From assembly GCA_007570785.1 (NCBI GenBank), contig ML664161.1:13812416-13876415 (forward strand): a DNA stretch of 64,000 nt, written 5' to 3'. Shown here piece after piece: positions 1-52,149 of the stretch. Under the pieces are notes generated by a model that saw nothing but the letters and a program-made list of their open reading frames with translations, made no database searches and had not been told where the DNA came from. The translations under genes were made by a program, and so were the position numbers. This DNA is from Antilocapra americana. Taxonomy: Eukaryota > Chordata > Mammalia > Artiodactyla > Antilocapridae. Every line of letters begins with the position of its first letter. Positions within the stretch are counted from its first letter, which is position 1.

Positions 1-514
1 TCCTTGGAAGAAAAGCTATGACCAACCTAGGCAGCATATTAAAAAGCAGACGTTACTTTGCCAACAAAGGTTCGTCGAGTCAAAGCTATGGTTTTTCCAG
101 TGGTCATGTATGGATGTGAGAGCTGAGCACCAAAGAATTGATGCTTTTGAACTGTGGTGTTGGAGAAGACTCAAGAGTCCTTTGAGAGACTCTTGAGCTG
201 CAAGGAGATCCAACCAGTCCATCTTAAGGAAATCAGTCCTGAATATTCATTGGTAGGACTGATGCTGAAGCTGAAACTCCAATACTTTTGCCACCTAATG
301 CAAAGAACTGATTCATTTGAAAAGACCCTGATGCTGGCAAAGATTGAAGGCGGGAGAAGCAGACGACAGAGGATGAGATGATTGGATGGCATCACCGACT
401 CAATGGACATGAGTTTAAGCAAGCTCCGGGAATTGGTGATGGACAGGGAAGCCTGGTGTGCTGTAGTCCATGGTGTTACAGAGTGAGACACGACTAAGCG
501 ACTGAACTGAACTG
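1..514 (+). mobile_element. BovB LINE, 3' end (cut by window edge)
   Basis: The sequence reads as the C-terminal part of the BovB ORF2 (ELWCWRR-like and LKLKLQYF-like stretches in broken frames) and then the BovB 3' terminus ending in repeated ACTGA around 505-514. Frameshifts and stops mark it as dead. It lies in the 3' flank of TBL1XR1, antisense to that gene. Confidence 0.9.
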
Positions 515-2769
515 TGTAACCACAGAGGAACTGGTTGGGAATTTGGAAATGCAAATCTTTTCTTTACAAGCATGTACTTACTAATATCTATGGCACACAC
601 ACTTTTTAAAAAGTACACATTTCTAGTGATATCATATTAGTGAGAAGGTTAAGGTAGGGCCAGGCATTTTACATTAAAAAGAGTTTCAATGGAGTTAATC
701 AACATTGTTTAAGAAGTGAAATGTACTTACCTCTAGTCTCGATTATGGTAAAGTCAAGTCACTCTAGACTTCCTTGATTTCAACACATTGGTCCAACTCC
801 AAACTGAAGTTTATCTCAACCACTTCACAGGGTATATTTAAAAACATACTGCATAGCTACAGTTTTATGCCATATTAAAGGCAATCTGAGTTATCTGATG
901 ACTGTGGGCCTTCATTAAGATACCACCCACACCAGACATGCAGCTTGCCATTCCTCTTAGGAATTTCACTACTTCTTGCCCTGAGGTATTCTGCTCAAGT
1001 GCCAGAGTAGGAAAACTAGATAATTACCTTGGTCAAGTAGTGTGTGTAAATTAAGTCAGTAAAAGCTTATGTGGAGGAGGAGGACCTGACAACATGAAGA
1101 CTTCTCAAAATCCCATAATAAGAAATGTGTGAGATTCTGGGAGCCGGTGTTTTCAGATGAATGATCTCAGATCGAGTTCAGTGTGACTGGATTTTTAACC
1201 TAAGAGCTGACTGCTTGAGGTATCCTTCACTGCATAAACTCCTGCACAGCAGTCCTACCAGGGAGCCCTGCGACCGATGATTTTGATATTTCTGGTGGTG
1301 CAGTATCTCTTAAAGCAGCCCGTTTTGACACTGGATTGTATCACTTTCTAAGATGGTTTGCTTTCTTAATAGAATCATGGTGTATCTTTTTTGTGTAGAT
1401 TACACTCCAATGGTCATCGTTCTTAAAATGTGAGCTGTTTGGACAACTGATCATACAAACCCAACAACCAAGAAAGAGTGATAATTGTCTTTCTGTACTT
1501 TACTAAACACTTTGTGTTTAATATATTTTAAATTATAAAGAAATTACAAGGAACTCCTAAAAAATTTAATACAAAAATATTACAAGTTAGGACAAGTAAG
1601 CATTGAATATGACATTTGAAGAGAAGAAACATGCAGAAAAAGTAGCAGAGGGTTAACATTTCATTGTTGACAGAGAGCTTTGGTACAGCAGAGAAATGCA
1701 CCATAAAACTACTGTCCATAGTGTCTTTTCCTCCACTGCATTTTCAAATGCATATGCTAGGGAAACAGTCAACTTTAATTTTATCTGCTATGTATTATAA
1801 TAGGTAAGAAATCTGATCTATAGTAAAGTATAAGAACTAGGAAGTTTCAAATAACCCCTTCTGTAACTATTCAAATTGATTTGTTTTACCACAAGCTGAT
1901 ACATATTATAATCCTTAGTTGTCCAACACTTTTGAAAAAAGTGTAAAATGCAGAACATTAACAATCTATGCCATGCAATAAAAGTTAACCCTTTGAAAAT
2001 GAAAGGCTGTCAGAAAGTTCTAGTAACTGTAGTAGCTTATCGTTTAATAAAACATGACAAGGCTATGCCTGTAAGTATGCTTCAGGTATACTTTATATGC
2101 CTGTAAGTTTATGCTTCAGGAAATCGAAGGGAAAGGTAGAATACCTGGAGGATACAAGGTTTTAAAAAAAAGACAAAAAATATGCTCAGTGATTCTTTAA
2201 AAATTACCTCTCAGTAATTCTAAAGGAATTGGGATTAATTAAAACTGGGAGATGCCTAGTATCTTTCCTCACAGATTAAAAGATTTGTTAGCAACATATA
2301 CCACTAGCTAAGGAAGAAGATTATTATAGTAGGTATCTATGAAGAAAAAAAAGAGCATTAAGGAAGCTGAGCACCCCGTCCTAAAAACCTTCAACAACTT
2401 ATACACATTGTTTAGTGCTCAAATGCATGCTAATCAAATGAATCTGTTTAATTATGTGAAACAATGTCTTTTAAAGTACAATATCGATTTTTTAAAATAA
2501 TTCAAAAGTAATTGCTACTCCTTAGCTGATTAAATGCTCTATTATTCTTTAATAAAAATAGTAAATTACCCTTCATTTAAAAAATCTTATCTCCTATGAG
2601 AAGTAATAAAATAGTAAAATTTGCACTTTTATCTATGGGCTTACTTTATGTGTATCTTGTAAAACAGTAAATTTATGAAATACAGTGGTTTGGGTTCTGA
2701 TGGCAGTTTTTATGATTGGTAACACCAGCATGGGAGAATCGACATGATGTTCTATATTATGAAGGCTAA
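515..2769. other. 3' flank of TBL1XR1, no gene seen
   Basis: AT-rich unique sequence with only short random ORFs. I recognise no repeat family here. A small imperfect duplication around ATGCCTGTAAG...GCTTCAGG occurs at about 2065-2120. Confidence 0.5.
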
Positions 2770-5700
2770 CTCAGAGCAAAAAACTTTATTCTACAAAAGA
2801 ACATAGGAGGAGTAATTGCAATAAAATGTAAACAAGATATTGTAAACAAGAGCATCCCTCTCCCTTTACTTGACTAGGAAATAGTCCATACAAACTACAC
2901 AGGTATCAAAGGTTTTATATATGTACACAGCCAACATAATATCAAAATATATTTTATTCTGGACCTCTTTCAGATCTGATTCAAATTACAGTTGTCAAAG
3001 CAATACAATGCAAAGGGAAACTGCAACAACAACAACAAAAAATGTGCCTAGAAAGGATAAAAGGGTCATTGGGGACAAATCATTGTGATGTGGAACCAAA
3101 ATACATTGCAAGTGTAATTAACATGGTCCAGGACAGCATAGAGTATCTGTATCAGTCTTCCTTACACAACAGTCATGAAAACTGAACAACAAAGTTCTTC
3201 AACATGTACAAAAGACTGTCATGGGCTGGTTTACACTTTTACAACAGTTTTAAAGTTAACTGGATAACTAAAGAAATGATGCAGACATTTTAATCCAGTG
3301 CTATAAGTAGGCTCACAGAATTAGACCCAAAGGATTTGTAGAAATCAAAAATTAGAACATTATAGCTACAATGTCGAAGTCAGGAAAGAAGAAAATTACT
3401 TCTGTATTTAGGGATTACAGAGCTACCAAATGCAGTCTGTGTGTTTTTGATGAGATGGATAAGTACATTAGACTAGATACAACATGCAGAATGTTTTCTT
3501 GAACTTATCCAGAAACTCCAAAGAAAACATCATGAAACAGACTACAAGAAAATTAAAAAAAATATATATATGCCCGAGTTATTCACCCTGCTTCAACACT
3601 GTCAACATAAAGGCAGAAATAAAGAATGCTATTAATACTTCAGAACTACTGATATAAGACATCAAATTTCTAAATCAGTGTATTAAAAAAGTGAACACTT
3701 CCTCTTTTTTTGCTCTCTCTTCTACACTTAACTAGATTCATGTTTTTTTCTTTTTTAATTGATATTGAATGTGACACGTCAGAGCTATTACCGGAAGGAG
3801 TAATTCATAACTTCCCTACTCCACTTCCATCCCTGCTGATTCAGAAGAAAAAAAAAAACAAAAACAACAACCAGGGTCTCTTGTAGATTTGCTGCTATTC
3901 CCCAAAATGTTGGCATTTGCTGCCATGCCACAATGTTGGTCCACTGAAACAGGATTTCTGTGGAAACTGTCAACAGTAATTCACCAAATGCAAGTACCGT
4001 CTTTAGCATGCGAGAAAAAATGCAGGTTCTACAGAAATGGACAATGTGCTTAAGAAAATGAAAACTGTTTTGGAAACAGTAAATAGCACTGCATTTGAGA
4101 TTTATCTTTTCTGCTTATCTAGTAAAACTTAACATCTTTGCTGACATAAGAACGGTCATTCCTGATTCCTTTAAACAGCAAAAATGCATACTCCTCTTTA
4201 GGCCTCTATTCAGTAATAGTTTACATTACTCTTAACAAAATCATTCTACATAAACAGATAGCTCCTTAAAAATAGTACTCTCTCATTAAATCTAATTTGA
4301 CAGAAGTAAGTTTAAGGAAAAAAGAAGTGCTTTATAAGTTAAGTGAAAAAGTACAAATCTTTGGCCTTTCTCTTGACATTTCTATATGTCAAAAAGCAAA
4401 AAACCTTCATGTAATTCAATCTAATGATTACTTTTTGCACCATAATTTGTTTTTTACACCACAAAAGGAGGCACTTTCAGTATCTGTAAAAGGTGTTTAA
4501 TCCTAAAACATACTTACCTAGAGAATAATTAATTAAAACAGAATTCAGTACACCCTAAGATCTATTAGGAAATTAAAAGTTATCGCTTCTAAAAGTCACG
4601 TCAAAGTTAATGATGGTACCCGATCAATGACAGGAAACTGGGAATGGAACAAAGAATTTATGGGATATCCTACATGAAGAAGAAAAAAAGATATTCCTTT
4701 ATGATGTTCAAGAATGACAGCTATTCTTCCTTTACTCTATTTTAATCAATGATTTTTCTATTCATTTAAGTTTTCCTTTCTATTTTTCCTTATAAGTGTC
4801 TTACAGTAGCCTATACAACAATGACATAAAATGAACACCACAGAGAATCTACTGGGATCAACAGATCTTCAGATAAGTTCTTAGAGGGGGCAAAAAAAAA
4901 AAAAAAGGAAGGAAAAATAAGCAAGAACCTCAAATATAGAACTTTACAGGCTGTGAAACTTGGTCTCTTATAATCATGTTACTGCTCAAATTAGAGGCAA
5001 TCTTACTTTTGTCTACTGGAGCAGCATCGTGGCACATCAGCAGGCAATGATGATGTTGAGAACAGCAGCAAAAAAGAAATAACTGTATGCTCACAAAGAA
5101 CCCAAGCCTACAAAATGGATACCTTTCTGATAGTTTATACTTAAAAGACCCAAGACTTCAGGATAATAAAGCTCTGTATTTATAATCTTTTATATGTCCT
5201 ACTGTGGCTATTATGCTTAAGTAAAATACCTAAAGATTAAACAAACAAACAAACAAACAAAAAAACAGAGACGATGACAACACCATAAACATGTAGCTGT
5301 CGATTTTGGCAGCTATACTGCAGAATTTCGTGACTATCTTTAATCAGCTGGGGAAAAAAGGTCAATAACTGTATGCAAATGAATAAATTGTCCATATCAA
5401 AATACAAAAGTACTATCAATAACCACCTCTGACTTTCAGATTTAAATTCAGTGCAATTGACAAATGCATCACTAAAGGAAAATGCAGCTTAAACATACTC
5501 AAAACATTTGTGTCTATTCCTGGGAGCACATTTAAAAATTATTGCACAGATTTTTAAATTTTTATTTATTTTTTTTAAAACAACAACAGAGGTCAACCAC
5601 AGATGTGTGTGGACCTCCAGCAATAAAAGCAGGATTTCAAGTGCCAGATACTCAGCATATTAGGTTTCCTACATAAGTCACAGGGTAATAGTTCTAAATA

Positions 5701-7758
5701 TCTATAATGTGATCCAAAACCCTAAAAACAGCTGGCACAAAACCATCATGAATGACTGCCTCTCTGGATGTAAATTTTAAAAAATATTATTACAGTATCT
5801 TAGTCCCCACTAACAACAACTGGGGTACATATAACAATGTATTGTGAAATTAAGTGTATTTATTCTCTTTACCAATAGCAAATGCTATCCTACCTTAGTA
5901 AAACCAAGACTTGCTTCAATCAATGCTGTTTTGGAAAAATAGCAAAACAACAAATGCTGAAAATCAAAGCTGCATTACTTGGGTTAAATCAGTTTCTACT
6001 TAAAACATAGGTTAAAATTTTTGCAGTAAAAGCTTCAAATAATTAGTGACAGAAATAGTGTTATAAATTTGCCAAGCTTGATAATAAATGATATTCCTTA
6101 ATCAAAATGTTTGCGATATTAAATTTGACAACTATTCTCTTCAAAACTGACACTTCTGAATTATTACGTTAATCATGACAAACTCTGTTAATCACACATA
6201 TAAACATAGCCCCATGCTATCATTTGTAAATTCTGTATATTTTAGCTTTTAGTTGCATGAGCACAAGAGGAGGTTTGATCTGATACCTATACTTTTAAGA
6301 AAAGACATGATATTATAAACAGAGTAAAAGACATGATATAGTAGTGATTACTAAAAAAACAAAACATAGCAGCTTAAATCTATCTATATTTGAGAAAATG
6401 TAGTCACAAGTACCACCAATGCAGAATCAGAGCAGCCGGGAGGTTAGTGCAATTACACCTTTTAAAATTTTTGAATCACTGCTATTTAAGAACACCTTGA
6501 AGCAAGTCTTTCGTTTTAAAGATTGTTTTTAAACTAAGGTAGCAAACATTTTGCCATGTAATGGCAGTGTTATATGCCGTTATCTTGCTTTGTATAAAGA
6601 AAAATAACATGAGAGATTTTTAATACTGGAGTTTGGTTACATTACATATTTAAGCTTCTACACGAATGATGGACACTTTGGAGAAGCTACTCCTTATCCA
6701 GAAACATTTTAATCTCTTAAAAAACAAAGTAAAAGAAACAAACAAACAACAACAAAACCCAAACCTACTTTGCTCCTTTTCACAATAGTGCACATTTTTA
6801 ACCATAATTTAGTTATGGCTACAAAACATCAGAAGATATTTTTATGCATCTTCTCTATGGTATTAAAAAAAATTTTGTGCCCTTCTAGTCTTTAATTGGC
6901 AGAAATATGTCCCAAAAAAAGAAACTATTGCATTTAAGCCACATCACCAAAAAAAACAAAACAAAACAGAAAAACCCCACAACAGAAAAACAAAGCAAAA
7001 GCAAAAACAAAAAACAGAGCATAATACCCTTTTACTGATGTGTCTTACAGATTGACATGACCAAAGTCATAGAGTTCCATTTAATTTCCAATCTCCCCTT
7101 CTATAACATGCACCAGTTGAACATATGCTCTGGGAGCCATAAATGTACCAAACATCTATCTCTTCCAAAGAATGCATTAAAATATTTTTAAGAATTTTTT
7201 TGTTTAAAAGGTGAAAAAAAATATAAACAAGAAACTGATTCACTCCCTTACTTCATGCATCCATAAACTAAACCAAAAAAAGTTTAAAAGCAAGAACAAA
7301 CTACTGCTGCAAGTTTTTTTTAAGTCCGTTTTCTCTGTACATACAAACTGCTAAACTACTGAAGGGAAAAAAGAATATAATCCATGGTGTCTGCTGATTC
7401 AAAGGGGATAAACAAGGCTGTCATTAGTATCCAAAAACTGGTACATGTATGGGCTGCTTTTATAACGCATATTTTTTCTCTCTTCTGTTTTCCATATCCA
7501 AAACTTCTAAATGCTATTTTAGGGGCACAGCAGATTAGATTCCAGCACTTGGTGAACAGAATTCACAAGCTGTGACAAAATTCTGTCATCTTCAGGGTGC
7601 AATTTTGTTTATATACACTGTATGTATATATTTCTCTTAGATTTGGCTGTAGTGGACTGGCCATGGTTCAAGTGGGACTATAGCAGTACTTGGGTCGGGG
7701 ACAGTCATTTTGGCTATATACACATTCATAGTCGGTCCATGGCTTCCAACTAGTAGCG
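2770..7758 (-). other. TBL1XR1: Probable TBL1XR1 3' UTR (about 5 kb)
   Basis: The stretch after the stop is AT-rich, has no long ORF and holds no recognisable SINE, LINE or DNA transposon for about 5 kb, unlike the introns. That fits a long, constrained 3' UTR. It is rich in A- and T-homopolymers and ATTTA-like motifs on the transcript strand. The 3' boundary is set by a candidate poly(A) signal at 2785-2790 and is uncertain. Internal candidates such as 2953-2958 would give slightly shorter forms. Confidence 0.55.
2785..2790 (-). promoter_or_regulatory. Candidate distal poly(A) signal AATAAA for TBL1XR1
   Basis: TTTATT on the + strand reads AATAAA on the gene strand at the far end of the repeat-poor block. 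Moderately GT-rich sequence follows downstream on the transcript strand (about 2725-2750). A second AATAAA is at 2953-2958. No transcript evidence is available here, so use of either site is inferred. Confidence 0.4.
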
Positions 7759-46401
<38,643 letters not shown>

Positions 46402-46413
46402 CTTTATTCCCAC

Positions 46414-46422
46414 TTAAACCAT
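46414..46422 (-). promoter_or_regulatory. Minimal upstream ORF (ATG GTT TAA) in the TBL1XR1 leader
   Basis: Read on the minus strand, the 45-nt leader part of the first coding exon contains ATG GTT TAA. Its stop lies 12 nt before the main ATG and is in the same frame. Such start-stop-like uORFs can lower initiation at the main start or permit reinitiation. The sequence is seen directly; a role in translation is inference. Confidence 0.55.
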
Positions 46423-46446
46423 GAGGTCACAACACAGGATATAACC

Positions 46447-47080
46447 CTAAAAATAAAACAAAGTTAATTAAGTATTTTCTCAATAAAATATTTTTAAACA
46501 AAATGTAAACAATGTTGTAAAAACCATTTGATTTTATTAAGTAATGTAAAATGAAGGTTTGATATTGCCTAATAATAAATCCTAACAAAGTTACTTCCAA
46601 TAGTTAGTAGTAGATTATATAACCAAAACACAGCTGGGTCTCTTTTTCTGCAACATATTGGTAATAAGGATTAAAAATTTACAAAAGGGCCTCCAGTATC
46701 ATATTTTAATAATTATATCAAATAGCATAAAAAGCTGTTCCTCTTTTCTCCTTAACTGTAAAAAAAAAAAAGAGTGTATTTTAAGGATCAGAAAATTATT
46801 TATATAGGAAAAGACTGACTTCAGACTACAGGATCGGGGACCAGCCATCCATGCTGGTTTTGTTTACAAAATTTAGTAGGATTTGAAGTCTCTATTTTCT
46901 CAACATCTAATCCGCAACGTTCAAGTTTCAAAAAGCTCTAGGTATGCGTAAGGCAGAGAGGTTGGAGTCCAGTTCTGAAAACTCATATGGTATTCTCAGA
47001 GGAGGGAAAAAAGAAAACTGACATATAGCTTCAGTATATCCTAATTATATGTATCTGTTCTCATGTCACAGAAAGGATTT
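46447..47080. other. TBL1XR1 5' UTR intron, proximal part
   Basis: AT-rich intron upstream of the first coding exon. No second exon or recognised repeat seen. Confidence 0.5.
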
Positions 47081-47084
47081 AAAG

Positions 47085-47400
47085 AAAACTTGTCTGCACA
47101 GTGCCCAACAGCAAGCATGTTAGGCTTTGCCAGTCACATAGTCAGTGTCACGACCGCTCGCCTGCAGTTGTGGTGCGAGAGCAGCAACGACACGCGAATG
47201 ACTGCGTGCGGCCATACTCCAGCACAACGCAGCAACACTAAAATTTGAATTTCATATGATATTCTTGTGTCATAAAATATTTTTCTTTTGATTTCTTTTT
47301 CAGCACTCAAAAAATTAAAACCCTTCCTTAGTTTGTGGTCCTTCTAAAAGGTCAGTGGGCTGGACATGGCCCACAGACCAGTTTCTTGGTTCCTTGTTTA
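47085..47400 (+). mobile_element. MER3-like hAT element, diverged
   Basis: GTTAGGCTTTGCCAGTCACATAG, GTGTCACGACCGCTCGCCTGCAG and GACTGCGTGCGGCCATACTCC resemble MER3 (GGCTTTGCGGGCC ... CTCTGCCGTTGTAG ... GGCCATG). A GGACATGGCCCACAGACC end follows near 47360. It still carries many CpGs. Confidence 0.6.
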
Positions 47401-47446
47401 AAAAAGGATACGCTGACATCTTTTCAGTGCAAGAAATAAAGAAAGT

Positions 47447-47649
47447 GAAGCTACTCAGTCGTGTCCGACTCTTTGCGACCCCATGGACTGTAGCCTATCA
47501 GGCTTTTCAGCCCATGGAATTTTCCAGGCAAGAGTACTGGAGTGGGTTGCCATTTCCTTCTCCAGGGGATCTTCCGGACCCAGGGATTGAACCTGGGTCT
47601 CCCGCATTGCAGGCAGACGTTGTCCTGTCTGAGCCACCAGGGAAGCCCA
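47447..47649 (-). mobile_element. Bov-tA SINE, full length, antisense copy
   Basis: CTCAGTCGTGTCCGACTCTTTG through CTGGAGTGGGTTGCCATTTCC and GGGATTGAACCTGGGTCTCC to GAGCCACCAGGGAAGCCC. Little diverged, so it is probably a young copy. Confidence 0.96.
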
Positions 47650-48129
47650 TTCAGTATAAAGCAGTATTTAACCCCAGACCTGTGCTGACTGTCCTGCCAC
47701 ATCATGGATCTCTTATAATGCACGGTTACAATATATTTAAACCTCTCAGATTAATAAGAACTGAGCAAGCTTCTATACAACAGGAACTGCTACTGCTGTA
47801 GATCTGGAAAACCTGGTGACTGAACACTCATCCAGCTTATCTCAGAAACAAAGGAAAACAAACAAGGGGGTAGGAACAAGTTCCCCAGTGAACACACACA
47901 GAGAAAGCCCGAACCTAATTCAGTGGTCTCAGAGGAAGTGTCTTCAGTGTTCAGACCTGAAGGTCAGACAGGAGAGTGAGAACATGAATATCTGGGGAGG
48001 AAGGCAAAGAACCGAAGCAATTCAGTGAGCAGTTAACAGTCACTGGAAGGGCTGGGTGAAGAAAAAGAAACAAAATGAAGTGAGGCTTGAGAGGAGCCTT
48101 GATGGACTCACTGAAGAGAAAACAGAGGA

Positions 48130-48470
48130 AAAAAAGCAGACGAAGAAAAAGCAGGGAAGTGGTATGATTTACATTTTAAAAAGACCATCCCGAATTCTAA
48201 TATGAAAACTAGAAGGAAACTGGACTGAGGAGAGGGGTCCAAGTTAGGAGGGTGCTGGAGTCACCGAAGAGAAGACTGTAACCTGGACTGAGACACTGGA
48301 GTTGAGGAGAATCCTAGAACACTAGGATTCCAAAGACACTTAGGAAGAAGTAGACTCAAGGGTGGGTGACTTGACGCAGAGCTCAGGAAGAGAAGAATCA
48401 AAGGTTTCTTTTAGGACATCTGGATAGGTAGTACTTCATCTACTGAGATGAGAAACCATGGAAGAAAAGT
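48130..48470 (-). mobile_element. L2 LINE fragment, antisense copy
   Basis: GTGGTATGATTTACATTTTAAAAAGACCATC, GGAGGGTGCTGGAGTC, TTCTTTTAGGACATCTGG-type and CATCTACTGAGATGAGAAACC parallel the complement of L2. Old. Confidence 0.65.
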
Positions 48471-48548
48471 AAATACCATCCTTATGTGAAGAAGAAGGTA
48501 CCTCCTCCCATTTAATTTCATATATATATATCACATAAAGGATATGTA

Positions 48549-48581
<33 letters not shown>

Positions 48582-48583
48582 CC
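48549..48583. repeat. (TA)n microsatellite
   Basis: About 17 AT/TA units followed by ACACACAC. A likely polymorphic and helically unstable tract in the 5' UTR intron. Confidence 0.95.
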
Positions 48584-49528
48584 ACACTGAACAGAATGAT
48601 ACAGGTGAACACTCCTCTGATGACTGGCTCAAGACACCTCATCCAGATGCCCCTGTGGCACACAGGAGGATCTGAGCTCTGGAAGAGATTCTGCTCAACT
48701 CTACCCTGACCCACAGGAACGGGTAACAATGTGCTTGGCACACACAGTAGGTATAACACAAGAGTCAACTCTGAAAGCCTGGTGACTGAATGACTTAAAA
48801 ATTAAAACCACCACACCCATCATATGATTACATAGAATACCTGTTATATGGCATTAAGTCACAACTTGACCAACCATGGACATTGACTGTCAAGGAAACA
48901 CTGAGTCACTGCTTGATCAAGAGGATCTCCCAAAATGAGTTCAGTCAGGTAGAATCCTAGTGAAACAACTAATGAAGCAATTCTTTTCCTCTAAAATATC
49001 ATTCAGTCTAATATTCAAATAATGAATAATGGAACTGAAGTACCTAAGATGTATGAATTTTTTAAAATGCCTCACTCTGATACACAAAGATCACCAAAAT
49101 GTCTCAAATTAAAGCAATTATCAGTAGTGCTACTGTATCATCTAATGTGTCTCAGGGCAAAGAAAAACACAAGTCAAAAAGATATTAATTATTGTCTGTA
49201 AAAACTCCCATAATAAATACATGCTGGTGGCATACTTTTTTTTAAAAGTCAACAAGAAGTACCAAACATGAAGAGCAGGAGAGTTCTTATCTGTTCAAAT
49301 TGCTGTGAATGGGTTTATTATATTCATCACAGCACTGTTTTAGTTTCTGTAACCAAAAGTAAAGTCTTTAAGAGAAAGGGGTAAACTGTTCAAATTTTAA
49401 AAGGGTTACTCTAGCTTTAGTTCTACTTCAGCTAGCTCATACTTTGAGAGAGAAAGAGAAAGATCATTGTTTTCACTTATACCAAACATACCCCTAGGGC
49501 GGACAAAGCACTGTGCTAAGAGGTAAGG

Positions 49529-49690
49529 CAGGAGAAGGGAAAGACAGAGGATGAGATGGTTGGATGGCATCCCTGACTCAATGGACATGTTTGAGCAAGC
49601 ACCGGGAGCTGGTGAAGAATGGGGAAGCCTGGAGTGCTGCAGTCCACGGGGTCGCAGTCAGACATGACTGAGCGACTGGACACCAACAAA
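49529..49690 (+). mobile_element. BovB LINE 3' tail, severely truncated
   Basis: GACAGAGGATGAGATGGTTGG, TGACTCAATGGACATG, GAAGCCTGGAGTGCTGCAGTCC and GACATGACTGAGCGACTGGA are the last about 160 bp of BovB. No coding content remains. Confidence 0.92.
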
Positions 49691-51266
49691 GAGCTAGGAA
49701 TAGACACATGAAATAAGGCTGTCCCAAACCTTGCAGAACTGACAGTTTTTCAGTTAAGAGAAACACACAAACAAATGTGGCCTTAAAAAAAAAAAAATAG
49801 TAAAGTTAACGCAACTCTGTATTAACAGTTTCAGTCACAGTAGCAATAAAACTACACAGGCTCTTTATTTAAAGACCTGAGTTTATCCTCTTATAAAGAC
49901 ACTCAATTCTAGAATAAGGTTCAGTAGGAACTTCGCCTGTTTAAACTCTTAACATCAAAAGGACACCCGAAAAGAACAGGAAATATTAGACGTTAAAAAC
50001 AAACAAGACAACATTTAGACGTTTCCTGATTGAAAGGTTCAGTTTTCACTTTCACAACACCTAGAAAACCTGGATGCCAGAGCACAAAGCTTAGAGAAAA
50101 CGCCACTGCTTCAGTAGTGGACTCACTGCAGCTCTACAGAACAGGTCCACTTTGATTTGTTTGTTTACACATCTATGATGCAGCCTTCACCTGCCCCAAG
50201 TAAAGACCTGATACACAGAGACTAGCCACAGCCAATCTTCAGAAGGCACACAAAAACCTTTCTGCCATACCTCTTCCACTGTGGTATCTTTCAGAACATC
50301 TATCTTTAAACAAGGTCACAAGATAACAGTAAGACACTCATCCAATCTACCCTGTACCCAACAGGTACGGGCCTCGATATCATGTCTGGTTGAGATTATC
50401 ACATATAAAAGAAGTTCTGCCTCAAGGAGCAGACAGACTATTAAACAAGACACCCAAAATGAGCACTTCCTAAAAGCACAAAACACTTATTTGTATATTC
50501 TGCCTGATTATACTTATTCAGGCCTAAAAAGTAAATGACCTAGTTCTAAAAACATATATATTTTAAATATCTCTGTACTTTCTTAACTCTCAGAAACAGC
50601 TTGTAAAATCATAAAAGCTTTTATTCAAACCTCCATCAGTTATGGGCAATGATTTACTTAATTCAAATCCACAGCTATATTAAAACAGCCAGAGTAAAAC
50701 CAAAAACTACAATCTTAACTAACATTTAGCTGAGTCTTTATATGTAAAACTACACTAAATACTCTAATGTTTAGTATGAACTATTTTACTTCAAGGCTTC
50801 ACAGACAAAAATCTAGCAAGTATTACAAAAACAGGACTGTTGATATACGTCAGGTATAATTGCTTCAACCGAATATACATGGCATTTTTAGCATCACAAA
50901 ACTGAGTTCAGCATTCACACAGTGGATAACAACTGCTCCAATTATTTAGCCATCTCATCTGTTCTTCCATACATCTGGTACCACATTTCTGCCTTTGGCC
51001 TCAAACAGAACAGACTTCATATTCTTTTCTGATACCATATCTAGAGCATATCAGAGTCCAACTATGATCCTAAATCACACTATTTTAAATCTACAAGATT
51101 GAAAAAAATAATGAACATTATGGACAAAGAAAAAAAATTAAAAGCTTTTCTGAAATCTCCTACTTACAACACATTATTTAGAGGTCCAAAAACTTCTTGC
51201 ACAATTCAAATGCACAATCAAAATGTGCTCATTTTGGAAAAATAATTTAGTCCAAAATGTAGTGGT

Positions 51267-51443
51267 GGGACTCTTGGAGGTCCAGTGGTTAAGACTCTGT
51301 ACTCCTGATGCAAGGGATCGGTTTAATTCCAGGTTGGGGAACTAGATCACATATGCCACAACTAAAGATTCCGCAACAAAGATGGAGTGCTGCAGCCAAA
51401 CAAGCAAATAAAAATAGCTATTAGGAGAAAAAAAATCAAAAAT
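51267..51443 (+). mobile_element. CHR-type SINE with likely target-site duplication
   Basis: GGGACTCTTGGAGGTCCAGTG through GGTTGGGGAACTAGATCAC and CCGCAACAAAGATGGAGTGC with an A-rich tail. CAAAATGTAGTGGTGG (51253-51268) and CAAAATGTACAGTGGTGG (51444-51461) flank it. Confidence 0.85.
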
Positions 51444-52149
51444 CAAAATGTACAGTGGTGGCATTTTAACCATGGCAGACACATTAATTTCATTTTTGCT
51501 TTGCACAAATTTAGATGATTTTAAATTATTCTAAGACTCCTATGAAAATATTTATGCTTCAAACTGTTTCTTTTTCCATTTCTTTTGGTAGCTGTGCATT
51601 GATGAATAGTCCCCAAGATCAGGAAAAGTCCCTAAAAGTAAATTACTGACTGGACTAAAGGGAAAAGATAAATAGCTATTTCGATTCTTAATGAATGCCA
51701 ACAGATTAAATCCACTCAAAAGACTGAACCAATTCAAGATCCCTCTGGCTGAAAGATTAATAAAATATTCAACATAACCAATAATAAACAACAGCAACAA
51801 AAACATGCTGGCCAGGCATAACATTAGAAACATTTTCAAATAATACTCAACATTATGGAGATTGTGACAAAACAGAAACTATATCTTTACACACAGTCGC
51901 TACAAACACTGGTCACAGCTATTTAACAGCTGAAAAAAGAGCAACAATATTAAAAGCTGCTACAAGAACTCTGATGTTAAAATAACAACTGACAAGTAAC
52001 TGTCAAACAGTGTGACCTTGGACACCTTCAGGATACCCTTTCAAATAATGTTGGTAATACAGAGGGGCCCACGTGACTGATATGCTGGGAGTCCATCTAG
52101 TAGAAAGTAAGACTCAGGTTTCTCTGGAACTCAACAGCTGAGACACGGA

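Noticed and set aside
47355..47801. 148-codon ORF with CRLF/SCLTL-like text
   Set aside because: A reading through a Bov-tA SINE. Such SINE-derived peptides recur throughout ruminant genomes.
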